From Gymnopilus junonius (taxonomy: Eukaryota; Basidiomycota; Agaricomycetes; Agaricales; Galerinaceae), in contig JADNYJ010000145.1 in the NCBI GenBank assembly GCA_015501075.1, positions 38,581 to 102,580 of the forward strand: DNA of 64,000 nucleotides, in the 5' to 3' direction. Shown piece after piece: positions 1 to 10,296 of this stretch. Position numbers and translations under genes: made by a program. Numbering within the stretch: position 1 is the stretch's first letter; the number at the start of each line of letters is the position of its first letter. The notes beneath the pieces were generated by a model. That model had not been told where the DNA came from and made no database searches. It was given only the letters and a program-made list of their open reading frames with translations.

Positions 1-1543
1 CTGGCTGCGTTGAACTCGGCCTATACAACACTAAATGTATAAGACACATCCGACGAAGGGGCGAAAAAAAACACAGACCTCTGCCACTTGAACACTCTCT
101 TCGATCTTGGGCAACCGATGGGATAGCCTAGCGACCTCTCCCACTTTGCTTTCCAGTTCCGCTTCCTTTGCGGCAACGTGGGACCAGGCCTTTTCTTTCT
201 TCAGATCATCGACCCTCTTCTTCTGTTCCCGTGCTTTGGCAGCTTCGTCGTACCTGGCTTGCGCCTCACGCTTGCGAGCACGAAGATCAGGAAGTGCTTC
301 CTTCTTGACAGACAACAACCTGCTGGTTTGGTTGATATTTTCCATGCAAAGTGTGTATTCATCGGAAAGCTGAGAAAGTTGGGTACCGCGCAAGAAGAAC
401 TAAAGAGGGAACGTGAGTAAGCCATCACGAAGGTCGGAAAGAGATGTCATACATTGTATTTATCCTGAGGTGCGGATGCGCTTAAGAATTGTCGCGCAGA
501 ATCTGTCGCGAAATTCAGGAAAAGAAAGGAAACCCATAAGCTGAAGCATACCTTGCGTCAAAACATTCATGGGGTTATCAACCTGGATGTTCATGTGGTC
601 GCAGATTGCCGCTAATTCGTCTTTCTTAGTGCTGATGACCTTTCCATCCTTACTCTTGATTTTCCAAGACGAGCTACCCTCCTTGCTGAATTTGCGAGTG
701 ATTACGATGGTCTTGCCGTACTCTTTAGGTTTATAGGCCTCCTCTCCTTGATTTTTGATATGGATGGTGACTTCAGCGGCACTGCATACGGGTTAGAAGG
801 ACAAAATATTAAGGATAATAGAATAAAATACCTCTGGCCTTCACGAATAAAGGACTTGAGGCCATTTCCACGACCAGTGGAGGTAGCCTTGCCACCAAGA
901 GCCACCGTAATTGCGGATAGCACTGCACTTTTGCCGCCTGCAAGACAAAGTCAGCTCACACAACCTAGAATGAGGAAAAAAGTGTTCGTACTTCCGTTGT
1001 GACCTGCGAACGGCGTGTTTAGATCACTCTATATCGAAAGAAGAAGGTTCACTCACCAATTATGAAGTTGATCTGAGGCCCGAAAGTAAATTTGAGGTAT
1101 TTGTGGCACATGAACTGATGCATCTCGATGTACTCGATAATGCCGTGCTCAGCAACACCCTACATGTTCCATGCAATGTTAATAACAAGTGACAATAGGT
1201 AAAACAGTTGACTTGCTCCTGCTACATGATCTTTACGTTTGCTCTGCAGATGAGCTTCCAACTTCTCCCCATAGAGTTTCTCGAACTCTTCTTCATCAAT
1301 CTCCTCCTCAACATCATGATCCATCTCTACGTTGTCGTCATCTTCGCTGACTTGCTCCCCGTCAGACTCCACAGCTTTGGCTTTGCCCTTTCCTTTGTCT
1401 CTGCCGTTCAGCTGAGAACGCGTCCTAGTAGGCGGCACCTCGTCGTCATTACTGTCCTGTGTCCGTGCACGCTTGGGTGAGGCCTGGGAGACCTGAGGCT
1501 CGTCAGAGTCGGAGTCGTTGGCGACATATTGCCTTTTGGGCAT
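1..1543 (-). CDS. SMC6: SMC6, N-terminal half (3' end outside window)
   Basis: Structural maintenance of chromosomes protein 6, ATPase subunit of the SMC5/6 complex used in DNA repair and replication-fork restart. The ATG at 1543 (MPKRQY) opens an acidic, low-complexity tail. Eight exons can be joined in frame: 1226-1543, 1057-1159, 992-1003, 832-937, 552-781, 453-502, 79-399 and 1-20 onward. The second exon begins GVAEHGIIEYIEM. The Walker A motif GHNGSGKS spans exons 2-4, followed by SAVLSAITVALGGKAT and LKSFIREGQ, a pattern diagnostic of SMC6 rather than SMC5. NPMNVLTQDSARQFLS follows, then the start of the coiled coil (RKREAQARYDEAAKAREQKK). Introns are about 50-75 nt. Exon 3 is only 12 nt. 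No stop or frameshift was seen, so the gene looks functional. The hinge and C-terminal ATPase half lie beyond base 1. Confidence 0.93.
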
Positions 1544-1731
1544 GGTGGTGGATAACAAGTTCGGTGGCCCTGTCAGCGAAAACGCGGTTGCGTTGACACG
1601 GCAACAAATAGGTACAAATAGCGCGTCAATTTGTCGACGCGTCCATACAAATATTTGAATTGAATTGTGTTTTATTTATATCATAGGCTTGTTTTACATG
1701 ACATTGTTTATCGCCTATGTAGTGTGGCACG

Positions 1732-1911
1732 CAAGGGGTTGACAGCCGAAAAGTCCGAGACAACGACTACCCAGCCTGGGTGGGGGTGGGTTAGCATGGG
1801 GTCCTGGTCAGGGTCCTCCATATCAGGAAGGACGGCTGCAATGCCGGACTATTTTTGTCAAAGCATTACCCTCGCCGTCTGCTGGACAGCACGCTCTCTT
1901 GGGCTTTCTCC
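1732..1911 (+). repeat. 5' terminal inverted repeat of the hAT-like element
   Basis: Inverted copy of 2510-2691. It begins directly after the target duplication GTGGCACG. Confidence 0.85.
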
Positions 1912-2010
1912 AAGCTTTTTCTTTGCAATTTACTCATATATAGCTCTTGCTTTGATAATAAAATTTGATTATTCCTCTTTTCTATACTCCTCCTTTGCTC
2001 TGCTACAAGA

Positions 2011-2443
2011 ATGCTGACTCATAACAAGGTGATTGTGGCTGTTGAAACAAATCCACTTGAGCACATAGACTTTCGCGTCGAAAATGGAAGACTCAATCAA
2101 CTCAAAGTCTTCCCAGAATGCGGGGAAGATCGCGGTAAACTGTTTGCGCAATGCGATTTATGTGGTACTCTCATCGCTCTCAGCCCAAAGCGTTCACTCA
2201 ACAATATGACAAACCATTACCGAAAGAAAAAATGCATTGAAAAGAAGAATCCCACATTTTGAGGAAGAAATGAGGGAAATACCTTCAAATTATACCAACA
2301 AATGGAGCGAAATGAACCAGGTGCCGGACAGTGACCCAATTGAAGCCCCAGTCGAAGGAGAGTCGCGCAAGAGAGGGTCATCTGATGCTTCGCAAGCATC
2401 CTTAGTCTCAAGACGGCCATCTCCATCAAAGAAACATAGATAA
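2011..2443 (+). pseudogene. BED-type zinc-finger remnant inside the hAT-like element
   Basis: The frame from ATG 2011 encodes 83 residues ending with CDLCGTLIALSPKRSLNN and then NHYRKKKC, a C-x2-C-x17-H-x5-C arrangement. This is the layout of a BED zinc finger, the DNA-binding domain at the N-terminus of many hAT transposases. A second frame (2237-2443, one base out of register) continues with an acidic and then a K/R/S-rich tail (RKRGSSDASQ, RRPSPSKKHR). The two frames could be one protein broken by a frameshift or joined by splicing. No RNase H-like DDE core follows. It may be the surviving N-terminus of a transposase, perhaps still able to bind the element ends. Confidence 0.5.
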
Positions 2444-2509
2444 ATCTACATTTGTACTCTAAATTCACAAAAATCACTTTAAATTATTGGGAATATATGA
2501 TCGCGCTGA

Positions 2510-2691
2510 GGAGAAAGCCCAAGAGAGCGTGCTGCATCCAGCAGACGGTGAGGGTAATGCTTTGACAAAAATAGTCCAGCATTGCAGCCATCCTTCCTGA
2601 TATGGAGGACCCTGACCAGGACCCCGTGCTAACCCACCCCCACCCAGGCTGGGTAGTCATTGTCTCAGACTTTTCGGCTGTCAACCCCTTG
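2510..2691 (-). repeat. 3' terminal inverted repeat of the hAT-like element
   Basis: Inverted copy of 1732-1911, followed immediately by the second GTGGCACG. Confidence 0.85.
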
Positions 2692-2699
2692 GTGGCACG

Positions 2700-3286
2700 G
2701 TATGACTCAGTTAATACTCTAAGTGTCCGTGTTTATCTACTTTTGTCGTTACATCCTGTGGTTTTTATCTAATCATGGCTTGCGATCCGATATCGCTATC
2801 GCTAGGGTTAGGAATGGTCACCCTTGCTACTCCCGGAGTTAAGCTATATATAGCATCCTACATCATTCTACGCAACACCCCGTCATGCAGGTAATCGTTG
2901 TCGGCAGCGTGATCCTCGGCAGCCGGTTGCCGTTGAATCCTGAGCAGTTTAGTTCTCGCAGACTTGTCCTTTCGGGTCGGCTTTAGCCGTCTTTGATGTC
3001 GGAATGTCAAACTTCCACCTTGTGGTCCAGTTGGTCTTGCAGACAGGGGACTGGTTTACCAGCCTCGGCAATTACCAGGTCATTTGACCTTATCCCTATC
3101 CTTCCAGCTCCCCACATGCTTCTCGGCAATACCAGCTTTTCACTGGCAAGGAGAGTAACATCACCATAATTTCATCAACAAGGTCAGCAAGCGTGGGTAC
3201 GTCATTATCGGCCGCTGTGGCTCTATTTGGTCTGACCGCACCTAAGTATACTGACAGCATTCTTAAAGCCTTCCCAAACACAAGCT
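2700..3286. other. Intergenic stretch with no supported gene
   Basis: Moderate GC and no recognisable protein. A short open frame on the minus strand (3096-3281) has no family features. The left part may be the end of the solo LTR described above. Confidence 0.5.
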
Positions 3287-3437
3287 TTTTACCACGGTGT
3301 CACCCGGGGGCATGTGAAATGTCACATGGTGTCTAAAGTGTTTTAACCATGTAACCGGCAGGGTTCGAACTCGTGTCCTACTGACTAACCTAGGGTTATT
3401 CCACGATGGTGCCACCTGAGCCACCGCGGCCCTTTAT
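3287..3437 (-). repeat. tRNA-derived SINE-like element
   Basis: Read on the minus strand, TGGCTCAGGTGG (3412-3423) fits an RNA polymerase III A box, and GAGTTCGAACCCTGC (3358-3372) fits a B box about 50 nt downstream. The T-stem and acceptor stem do not pair, so this is not a working tRNA. A non-tRNA body follows to about 3290, ending near GGTAAAAAGC. Confidence 0.5.
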
Positions 3438-3920
3438 ACAAATATTAAATTGCACTTTGGAAGTTAAAAGAACTTGGCCTGGCCACAATTCTCAATTCTC
3501 TGTGGGATAACACCCTGATACAAAGTATATCTAATAGCATAAAGTTGACACTCTAAAGCTATGTACTGCCAGTGCTCTCAGCAGTAAATCAACACAAATG
3601 TTTGTCCATTACGTGCTGTAGGAACCTTGAAGAGTGCCAGCCAGAAGGTTCAAAGCCGTTGAGCTGAGGCTGAGGCTTCATTATTCAATTGGGGAATCGA
3701 TGTCATCTGAAGGCGTTTTTCGTGTCTGAGGGAAATATGAACAATGTCTTGAGACTTGAATGAAGCTAACCTATTTACGTGTTTCATCTTCAGCAACCAA
3801 TAACTGTAATCAACCAAGCCAAATAACCCTCAACCGGATCCTTGGCTATAACGGATGGAAGTTCATGCAAATCTCCGCAAAGATTCCACAAAAAAAGGCA
3901 TTTGTATTTTCGAAACGCAC
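3438..3920. other. Intergenic, no supported gene
   Basis: 3' flank of the minus-strand MYND gene. A perfect donor (GTAAGTG) lies right at the stop of that gene, and a possible acceptor (TTACAG) lies near 3800, so an extra 3' coding or untranslated exon of the MYND gene may lie here. Confidence 0.4.
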
Positions 3921-6376
3921 TTACGCAAGTCTTAGGACATCTGAATTCGGAGCGTTGCCAGTAGATACGTGCCCTGCTGGATCGTCCATGAGGCGCATGA
4001 ACCGGCCTATGATCGATGCACTCCCCGACGCATCCAGGTCATTGAGATCCCTAATCCTAGACCTAGCTACAGCCTTTCTTGACTCAAATTCGTCATCCGA
4101 ATCCTCTGAAGCCGCATTGAACACATTTTCCGACGGTATCCAACCTTCCTTCTGCCAAAACGCCCCTGTGACTATGCTGTTGACCAACTGCATTCCTTGC
4201 CCATTCGCAATCTTGCTCTGAATGATGGCGTATTTGCCTGGGTTTTCCCGAACGCGTTGTATTAGCTCTTCGTTTCGCGCCTCCGCGTTGCGGCTTGCAT
4301 CAGGCGCAAGCTGCGGTGCATGCTTATCATGCTCATCTAGTGGATACAGCGAGAAGATCGGAGGCATCTTCATGTAGTCGATGGTGATAACAAGGGCTGA
4401 AGGATCAGAAGCGATGGCGGGATATTTCTTCTCTGCCAGTTGCCTCAAGTAAAAAGAATTATGCCGAGCATCATATGTCGAAAGATGGTGGAAGTAATCA
4501 GAGTCTCCCTTGGGAATGGACTGGTATTTACCCTCTGTACAAGGTACAGTGAGTCGAAAGTTACGTCATAATATTACGATGACCTACCAAGAAATTCCTG
4601 CTGCTTCAGCTTGCAAACAACTTTATGACTAGCTTTCCAATCGTCGGCCTGACACTCTTTAGAACAATACAGAGTGGTTGAGCAGGCACTACACTTCCTA
4701 AAATTATTCTTAAAGTCGATCTTTTGGCACTGTAGTAAAGAATGAGGAGTTAGGTATCAACTTGTTGATCTCAGGATAGGAATATAGCGGCTTGCCTTGA
4801 CGCTATTGCAAATAGCTGCCTTCTTTTTCACCTCTTTCAATTCTAGAGTGACAAGATACCGCTCTATTCCCAGCTTCCTAAATTCTTGCCAGACCTTCCT
4901 TGCTTTGGGATCTTTCCAATCCCGGTGGACATTGTTCGGGTTTTGGACCTTCTTCATCGCTCCATCGACAGCAGTAACGACGCTCTTGTATGTCATGTAT
5001 TTTGTGACTAATTTACTCAATAAATCCAAGATCATATCCGCATCATCCCGACTAGCGAACCTGTGCATGTTGCGCGCGGCCGAAATCCAAGCCTGGAGTA
5101 AACCGCCATTTACAGCTTTGACGACCCAGGAAAATCCATCGGTTGATTCAAGGGTATTGTGAAGGAAACCTAAACAAGCAACGAGAGCCTCTTGTAGACC
5201 TTCTGCGCGAGGATTTCCATTGGACGCCGGGGTCATAGACCCAAACCCAATCTGTGGTCGGCCAGGACTTCGGACCGCTTCCTGCAGGAGTCCGCCTATC
5301 TTGACAGCCAGTTTCGTCACAAACAGCGTCATCCCAGCGCCTAGAAACCCAAGGCGCAGTGGATGTTCTGCGCTCCTAGAAAGGTGGCCAATCAAATCGA
5401 GAGAAAGCGCACTGTGCGGTTCGTGCATCCGGGCATTATTTCCAGTCGCGGCGCGCAGGCGGGACATAGCGAGTTCGACAACGTCGGATGCAGAACCTCC
5501 TGCGGCAGTTACGACCCGGTCGAGCATTGAACGCACAAAGACGGTACGAATAGCACTCTCGACCTCAATTTCGGCTGCTCTTCTCTTAGCCTCCACAGAA
5601 GTAACGTCCCCGTCGATTAGTGTTGCAGGGTTCCAGTCTGGTATGGTCAAGAGCGCATCTAAAGAAGCAGTACCAACGGGAATCGGAAGCTTAGTAGGAA
5701 TAGGACCCGAATCCTCTGAGATCCAAAGACGTGTAGCTAGCTCGATGCTGCCTTCTGTATCGAGCATCGCTTGTCGAACTTTGTCTGAGCGGCTGAGAGA
5801 GTAGAGGACGCCACCAATAATATCCATGGCCGTTCTTCGAAGCTCAGCGGGGACAACTCCTTCGCCTGGAGCAACGCGGACCGAATACAGGAATGCGCAC
5901 CATTTGAATACGCCCTCCCACCCTTCCATAACCTGAGCTTCGACCTTTGCAATGGGGACCGCGGGATGTAATGGAGCGACAATATTGCCCAGTTTGGTGA
6001 GGGCAACGAGTGCAAAAAAAGCGCGTTCTGCAGCAGGGCTATTAGCCCTATTGTTCGGCGAGGCGGCAGGGACTGATGATGATTTAAGATGCCCAAAAAG
6101 GGCGGGAAGTAGGTCCATGTGCAGAAGCTCAGGACCCATCTAGGAAAGTAACATAGTGAGTACTGAAGCTGGAAATTAATCATTAGAGTATAAGTACGCA
6201 CATTTAACCAAAAGTTCGCTATCTCCACCATTTCCTGCTTAGATCCCCGACGTACTGCATCCAGAACCTGGTACATTGTACCCTAGTAAATTCAGGAAAA
6301 CCTACCATAGAGGTAGGCGCACCTTTCTCGGATTCTGCTGCAGCTTTTGCATTACCCTATTTTCGTCGATCTGCAT
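3921..6376 (-). CDS. MYND-type zinc-finger protein
   Basis: Five exons join in frame: 6323-6376, 6202-6282, 4796-6139, 4588-4729 and 3921-4534, giving 744 residues from the ATG at 6376. The N-terminal and central parts are helical and repeat-like, with no enzyme motif. The MYND finger is split by the third intron: C-x4-C (CNSVKC), then CSAC, YCSKEC, and the closing HKVVC, all expected ligands present. A further conserved-looking region follows (DYFHHLSTYDARHNS to the stop). MYND fingers usually bind proline-rich peptides; the target here is unknown. Large proteins of this plan form an expanded family in Agaricomycetes. Intron 3 has a GC donor (AAG|GCAAGC). The stop TAA falls inside a perfect donor (GC|GTAAGTG), so the true C-terminus might be spliced on. 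Confidence 0.85.
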
Positions 6377-6773
6377 TGCTTCTACAGAAATGGGGAGGAT
6401 ACAAGGTGAAAGTCATCGATGAATTTCAATCAAAGGTTAAATGTTTTAGAAGACAAAAGTTACCGTGCACGTGATTTCAAAGGGAGGCGTCTTAGAAAGA
6501 AATTCGAATTGTGAAGGGTTTATGAAACCGGATAAAGTAAAACCCTAGTTGTTCCTCTCGGGACGTCCTCCTTAGATGAATAGTCACTCCATCGTCCTAT
6601 CATACCTCGACTTCCTTCTGTCAAAACCTCACCACTGACGGTTCAACATTCTTTGTGCGAATTTCTCATTTCGTAGGACATTCCTGCATACGTAGATAGT
6701 CAGTCAGCACATATACAGCACGTATTGACAGATAAAAAGAATCCACTGACATTGTCAAATGGTGACCCAGGAG
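6377..6773. promoter_or_regulatory. Upstream region of the MYND gene
   Basis: No gene seen. It contains the 5' flank of the minus-strand MYND gene; I found no clear core promoter element. Confidence 0.3.
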
Positions 6774-8230
6774 TCAATATTCAATACCATGATGAACCAT
6801 AGCATCTGTAATAATATGCTTACAATTTTCAGGGTAAATCATGAAATCCAGCCAGGTTTTCTTGGCAGAGGCAAGGTTTAGAGCAGATTGTTTGTCCATC
6901 ATCGAGATAGAATCAATAGAGACACTTTGGTTGAGATGTATATGAAAGACCTTCAAAGGACGACAACGATGCATATCAGAAAGGGGACCAAACATAGGCG
7001 GCACCAGATCCTAAGAGAACGTCTGCATAAACGGAAGGGTATGGAGACTTATCTTTCGTAAAATATGTGTTGATAAACTGCCAGTTTTTCTAGAGGTCAA
7101 GAAGAGCGCTTGAAGAATGAGGTGAGAGCTCTAGAAGTTTGGTCGTTTGTAGTAACTTGAGCCCTAGTGTCTTCAAAGAGGGAAAGCAGACCCAGTTAAA
7201 ATTGATTCCCGGTGCATTTCTGAGAAGGTCCAATCATTCAGGGAGGTAAAAGTATGCTGCTACCACCGAAGTGATGCCATCCCACCGAATGATGACTGAT
7301 CTGTAACGTATTCCAGATAGAAAAAGATTGGTTGGCCTGAGCGCACCCGGCAACTGGAGTCCCAAGCGCGCACCCAGTAAACTCCATCGTTTAAGTCTTA
7401 ACGAGCATAGAACGGAAGATGTTTGGGAAGCATTCCGGACAAACTGGGAAGTAATTCCAGAAAAGGTAGAGAATTTGCCGGTGGCCGAATTCCAGATTGA
7501 GCATGGCAACAGCTTAGAAATTGCATTCGACTTCGGTGTTTGTTGGTAGCAGGAGACGCGAATATACAAAGGAAGGCTGCCTGATCGTCCAAGCCATCCA
7601 CGTATCATCTCAGTATATCGCTTTAACTTGGACGAACTAAGCCATACAAGGATCGACCTCCACAGCTGCTACGTCAACCACGCAATGAGCCGCCAATTTG
7701 ATACAATGCTCCCAAAGTCAATGGTGCTTTGATAGCCTCCCTTGCATCGTCGAAGGCTTCGCCAGGTTTAGACGAAAGGCATGCGGGGAGCATAAAATTG
7801 AATATAGAACATATAAGCTCCACAGGAAACTTCCAGTAACTGGCCATGGATATCATTTATTTTGCTTCGTGTTTCTTTGTTTCTTCAACAGGTCGGACAT
7901 CGTATCGTGAAAGAGTTGCTTCGCCTTCGTTATTTGGGATGCTAGCACAGTCAGCTCGCCACACGGATCGCCATGAGATAACCGACAGACTTGATGAGGT
8001 TTGCGCCAGGTAGAATGCTGGCAGAAGAGGCAGCCCATGGTTGACAAGGAATCTGCAATGTTGGTTGAGATCGAGAGATGGTCCATCGACAAGAATAGTT
8101 CAGACCTATACCGTGACGCTGGAAAATAGTTCCAAACAAGGTTTTGGTCTCCACCACCGACCACAGTTTCTCCGTACATATACCCGCGCCTTCCAAGGGG
8201 CCAAAATGTCTGCAGAATCTCGGCCGACAT
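6774..8230 (-). pseudogene. Broken F-box gene
   Basis: A helical, coiled-coil-like leader (QITKAKQLFHDTMSDLLKK, about 7870-7960) is followed by an F-box (WKFPVELICSIFNFMLP, about 7790-7840). Then comes the usual post-F-box region of Agaricomycete F-box proteins (PLTLGALYQ, NWRLIAW, QLWRSILVWL, GRSGSLPLYIRV). F-box proteins are substrate receptors of SCF ubiquitin ligases. The frame is broken at least three times: between leader and F-box, at CAAATTGG near 7700 where one A seems missing, and by an in-frame TAG near 7655. Further stops follow in the C-terminal remnant (6774-7230). It overlaps the PET8 start on the opposite strand by a few bases if the leader is counted. Confidence 0.65.
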
Positions 8231-9368
8231 TCGTTCAATCCCTTCTGGTATCCATTTCCTTTTTCCTTCAAAAACCCTTTCTAATTTGCTTTGAATTCAT
8301 TCTTTAGGCCGTGGTGTAGCAGGGACTTCCGTAGACTTGCTCTTCTTCCCCATAGACACCATAAAGACGCGTCTCCAGTCCTCTCAAGGGTTCAGAGCAG
8401 CTGGAGGTCTCTCTGGCGTGTATAAGGGCATTGGAAGTGTCGTTGTGGGAAGTGCACCGGGAGGTTTGTCGGCTTTCTTCGGGACTCATTCTTGAAAGAA
8501 GTTCAGACTTTTTAGACTAATTCTTCAGTCTAGCGGCTGTCTTTTCTCACTTACGACACAATGAAAAAGACACTCCCTCTCCAGGAAAATCTTGCGCCAT
8601 TGAAACATATGATTTCAGCGTCTGTGGGGGAAGTTGTACGGTTGTCCCTAGTTTGCCCCGGGGATTTCTTATAAGCTATTGAACTATACCATTTACGGTT
8701 GGTCCCTTTCAGGCTGCATGCTTGGTCCGCGTGCCGACAGAAGTCATCAAAACGCGAATGCAGACCTCGACCTATGGTGCGCTGGAGGGTCATCATTCGC
8801 CGCCGCGAGATTGGTGCTGACCAACGACGGCTTGAGCGGCTTCTACAGAGGGTTTGGAATAACCGTGATGCGAGAGGTGCATTCCTCTTCCACGCAATTC
8901 TTTTCCTTCACTCAACCCACCTCTGGACATATAGATCCCTTTCACCTCCCTGCAATTCCCACTCTACGAATTCCTCAAGCTCCAACTCTCCAGAAGGATT
9001 AACCGTAAACCTCTCTACGCGCACGAAGCAGCTGTATGCGGGAGTATAGCAGGAGGCGTAGCTGCCGCACTTACCACACCACTGGACGTGCTCAAGACGC
9101 GGGTTATGCTTGACTTACGAGTACGCTTTCTTCTCTTTATTATCACCAAACGCAGTTTCTCACTCATTCAACGCCATATCCTTTTCCATCTAGGACCCAT
9201 CCAAAGAAAAGCTTCCTTCTCTATTGAGTAGATTTCGGGCAATATACACTGCAGAAGGACCAAGAGCCCTCTTTGCAGGTGTCGTACCACGGACGTTATG
9301 GATATCCGCGGGGGCGCAGTGTTCCTGGCGTGTATGAGTGGGCGGTGCATGGGCTCATAGGAATCTGA
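8206..9368 (+). pseudogene. PET8: Mitochondrial S-adenosylmethionine carrier, frame broken
   Basis: Mitochondrial carrier family protein that would import S-adenosylmethionine across the inner membrane (yeast Pet8, human SLC25A26). Six exons are visible: 8206-8247, 8308-8463, 8534-8635, 8713-8876, 8935-9120 and 9194-9368. The three carrier signatures are [22 protein letters not shown] and [11 protein letters not shown]. Also present are [67 protein letters not shown] and GVVPRTLWISAG, a strong match to the SAM-carrier subfamily. The frame needs five single-base corrections: a missing G after exon 2 starts (about 8310), an extra T near 8543, a missing G near 8792, and missing Gs near 9315 and 9330. 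Because all are one-base and the codons between look constrained, either recent inactivation or base-calling error is possible. Confidence 0.85.
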
Positions 9369-10006
9369 AGTAGTACTCAGTAGCTCAACTTATTTATGTA
9401 ACGCGATCGATATCCAAGAATATACTATGTATAAATCGATCAGGCTATCAACGGTCAAGTCATCAGTCATTTGGCGGATGACTTGACCGAATTCCTTCCA
9501 AAAAGAGATCGCGGTTGATGGCACTGGTATAGTCTTGCTCTTGCATTCAGCACAAATTATCGACTCTATTAGATGTTAAAATTTGATAGGCGTAGGTAGA
9601 ATAATGTAATATTTGACTATCCAAGTACAATTTAGGCAGTGGTTTCGTCAAGAGCCAGTGGCATCAGGATCCTCGTCACCCTCAGCATCAAGGTTAAGTA
9701 GTCGTACAAATTCACTGCTTTCAATCCTTTTCTACAGGCTCAAGTGAAATCATGAAATGTCTATCCACGTTTGGTGAAGGCAACGACACGACAGGTCTGT
9801 CAGACCAAAATTAACCGTAATTATCAGACAAATTTATTATACGGAACAGCGTTGGAAGGGGTTTTATTTTTCTACTACATCAAATGGTCATCATGTTCTA
9901 TTGTGGTCAGTGAAGCCAAGTTGTTGAAAGTCCCTACATCTCCTCCTTTACCGAAGATGAGCCATTGTAGTCTATGACATTCATGACATTCAATGACTGA
10001 CACGAC
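9369..10006. other. Intergenic region with a perfect inverted repeat
   Basis: No gene. 9452-9489 holds a 13-bp perfect inverted repeat, CGGTCAAGTCATC ... GATGACTTGACCG, with a 12-nt loop, about 85 bp past the PET8 stop. It could shape 3'-end formation or be a small element remnant. Confidence 0.5.
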
Positions 10007-10093
10007 GGGCAAGCAACTGTCCAAACGGCTCAAAATGAGCACTTTTATACTACAAAATGCTCATTTAAGCCAATTGGACAGCTGCTTGCCCCC
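10007..10093. repeat. Short palindromic (MITE-like) element
   Basis: GGGCAAGCAACTGTCC at the left is matched by the inverted GGGCAAGCAGCTGTCC at the right. The match runs on through GGCT(C/T)A and AATGAGCA towards the centre, so nearly the whole 87 bp can fold into one hairpin. No clear target duplication was seen. Confidence 0.55.
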
Positions 10094-10149
10094 CGTGCAT
10101 GATGACGCGCCAGACCGACCTTACCCACCTACACGTGATGAAATCGCGC

Positions 10150-10230
10150 CATCAGTCAAGTCAGGTCATTTTGATAAGTCATGACTAGTCACTAGTCATG
10201 ACCAAGTTACAAAACGTCAGGTCATGACTT
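10150..10230. promoter_or_regulatory. GTCATGAC palindrome cluster upstream of FMN1
   Basis: 10178-10202 is a near-perfect 25-bp palindrome: 12-bp arms GTCATGACTAGT / ACTAGTCATGAC around one central C. A third GTCATGAC lies at 10221-10228 and related GTCA runs at 10154-10167. All are 70-150 bp upstream of the FMN1 ATG. The spacing suggests a dimeric transcription-factor site, but no factor can be named. Confidence 0.4.
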
Positions 10231-10296
10231 CGGCCATTTAGCCATGATTGTCCAACACTGTCCTCGATAACCGCCGCTACAAGAATCCCCCCTTCA

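Larger units (their letters stand above)
1732..2691. mobile_element. Non-autonomous hAT-like DNA transposon (960 bp)
   Basis: Long terminal inverted repeats (about 180 bp; 1732-1911 and 2510-2691) start CAAGGGGTTGACAGCC at both ends and match apart from roughly a dozen changes. A perfect 8-bp direct repeat GTGGCACG lies outside each end (1724-1731 and 2692-2699). An 8-bp duplication and a terminus fitting the hAT consensus YARNG (CAAGG) point to the hAT superfamily. There is no transposase catalytic domain inside, only a short zinc-finger-like frame, so it must be mobilised in trans. Confidence 0.85.
1715..2880. repeat. Possible solo LTR interrupted by the hAT-like element
   Basis: With the 960-bp element and one copy of its duplication removed, the flanks join to read TGTAGTGTGGCACGG then TATGACTCAGTTAATACTCT, a TATA-like run near 2845 and an end near CAACA at about 2877. 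That wording resembles the copia-type LTRs I remember from Agaricomycetes. No flanking duplication or coding part was found, so this is tentative. Confidence 0.22.

Noticed and set aside
3361..3437. Functional tRNA gene on the minus strand
   Set aside because: A and B boxes are present, but acceptor and T stems do not pair, so it was called SINE-like.
5220..5804. Long plus-strand open frame
   Set aside because: It is the antisense of the well-supported MYND exon and has no family features.
7328..7549. Plus-strand open frame
   Set aside because: It lies opposite the F-box remnant, whose motifs are clear on the minus strand.
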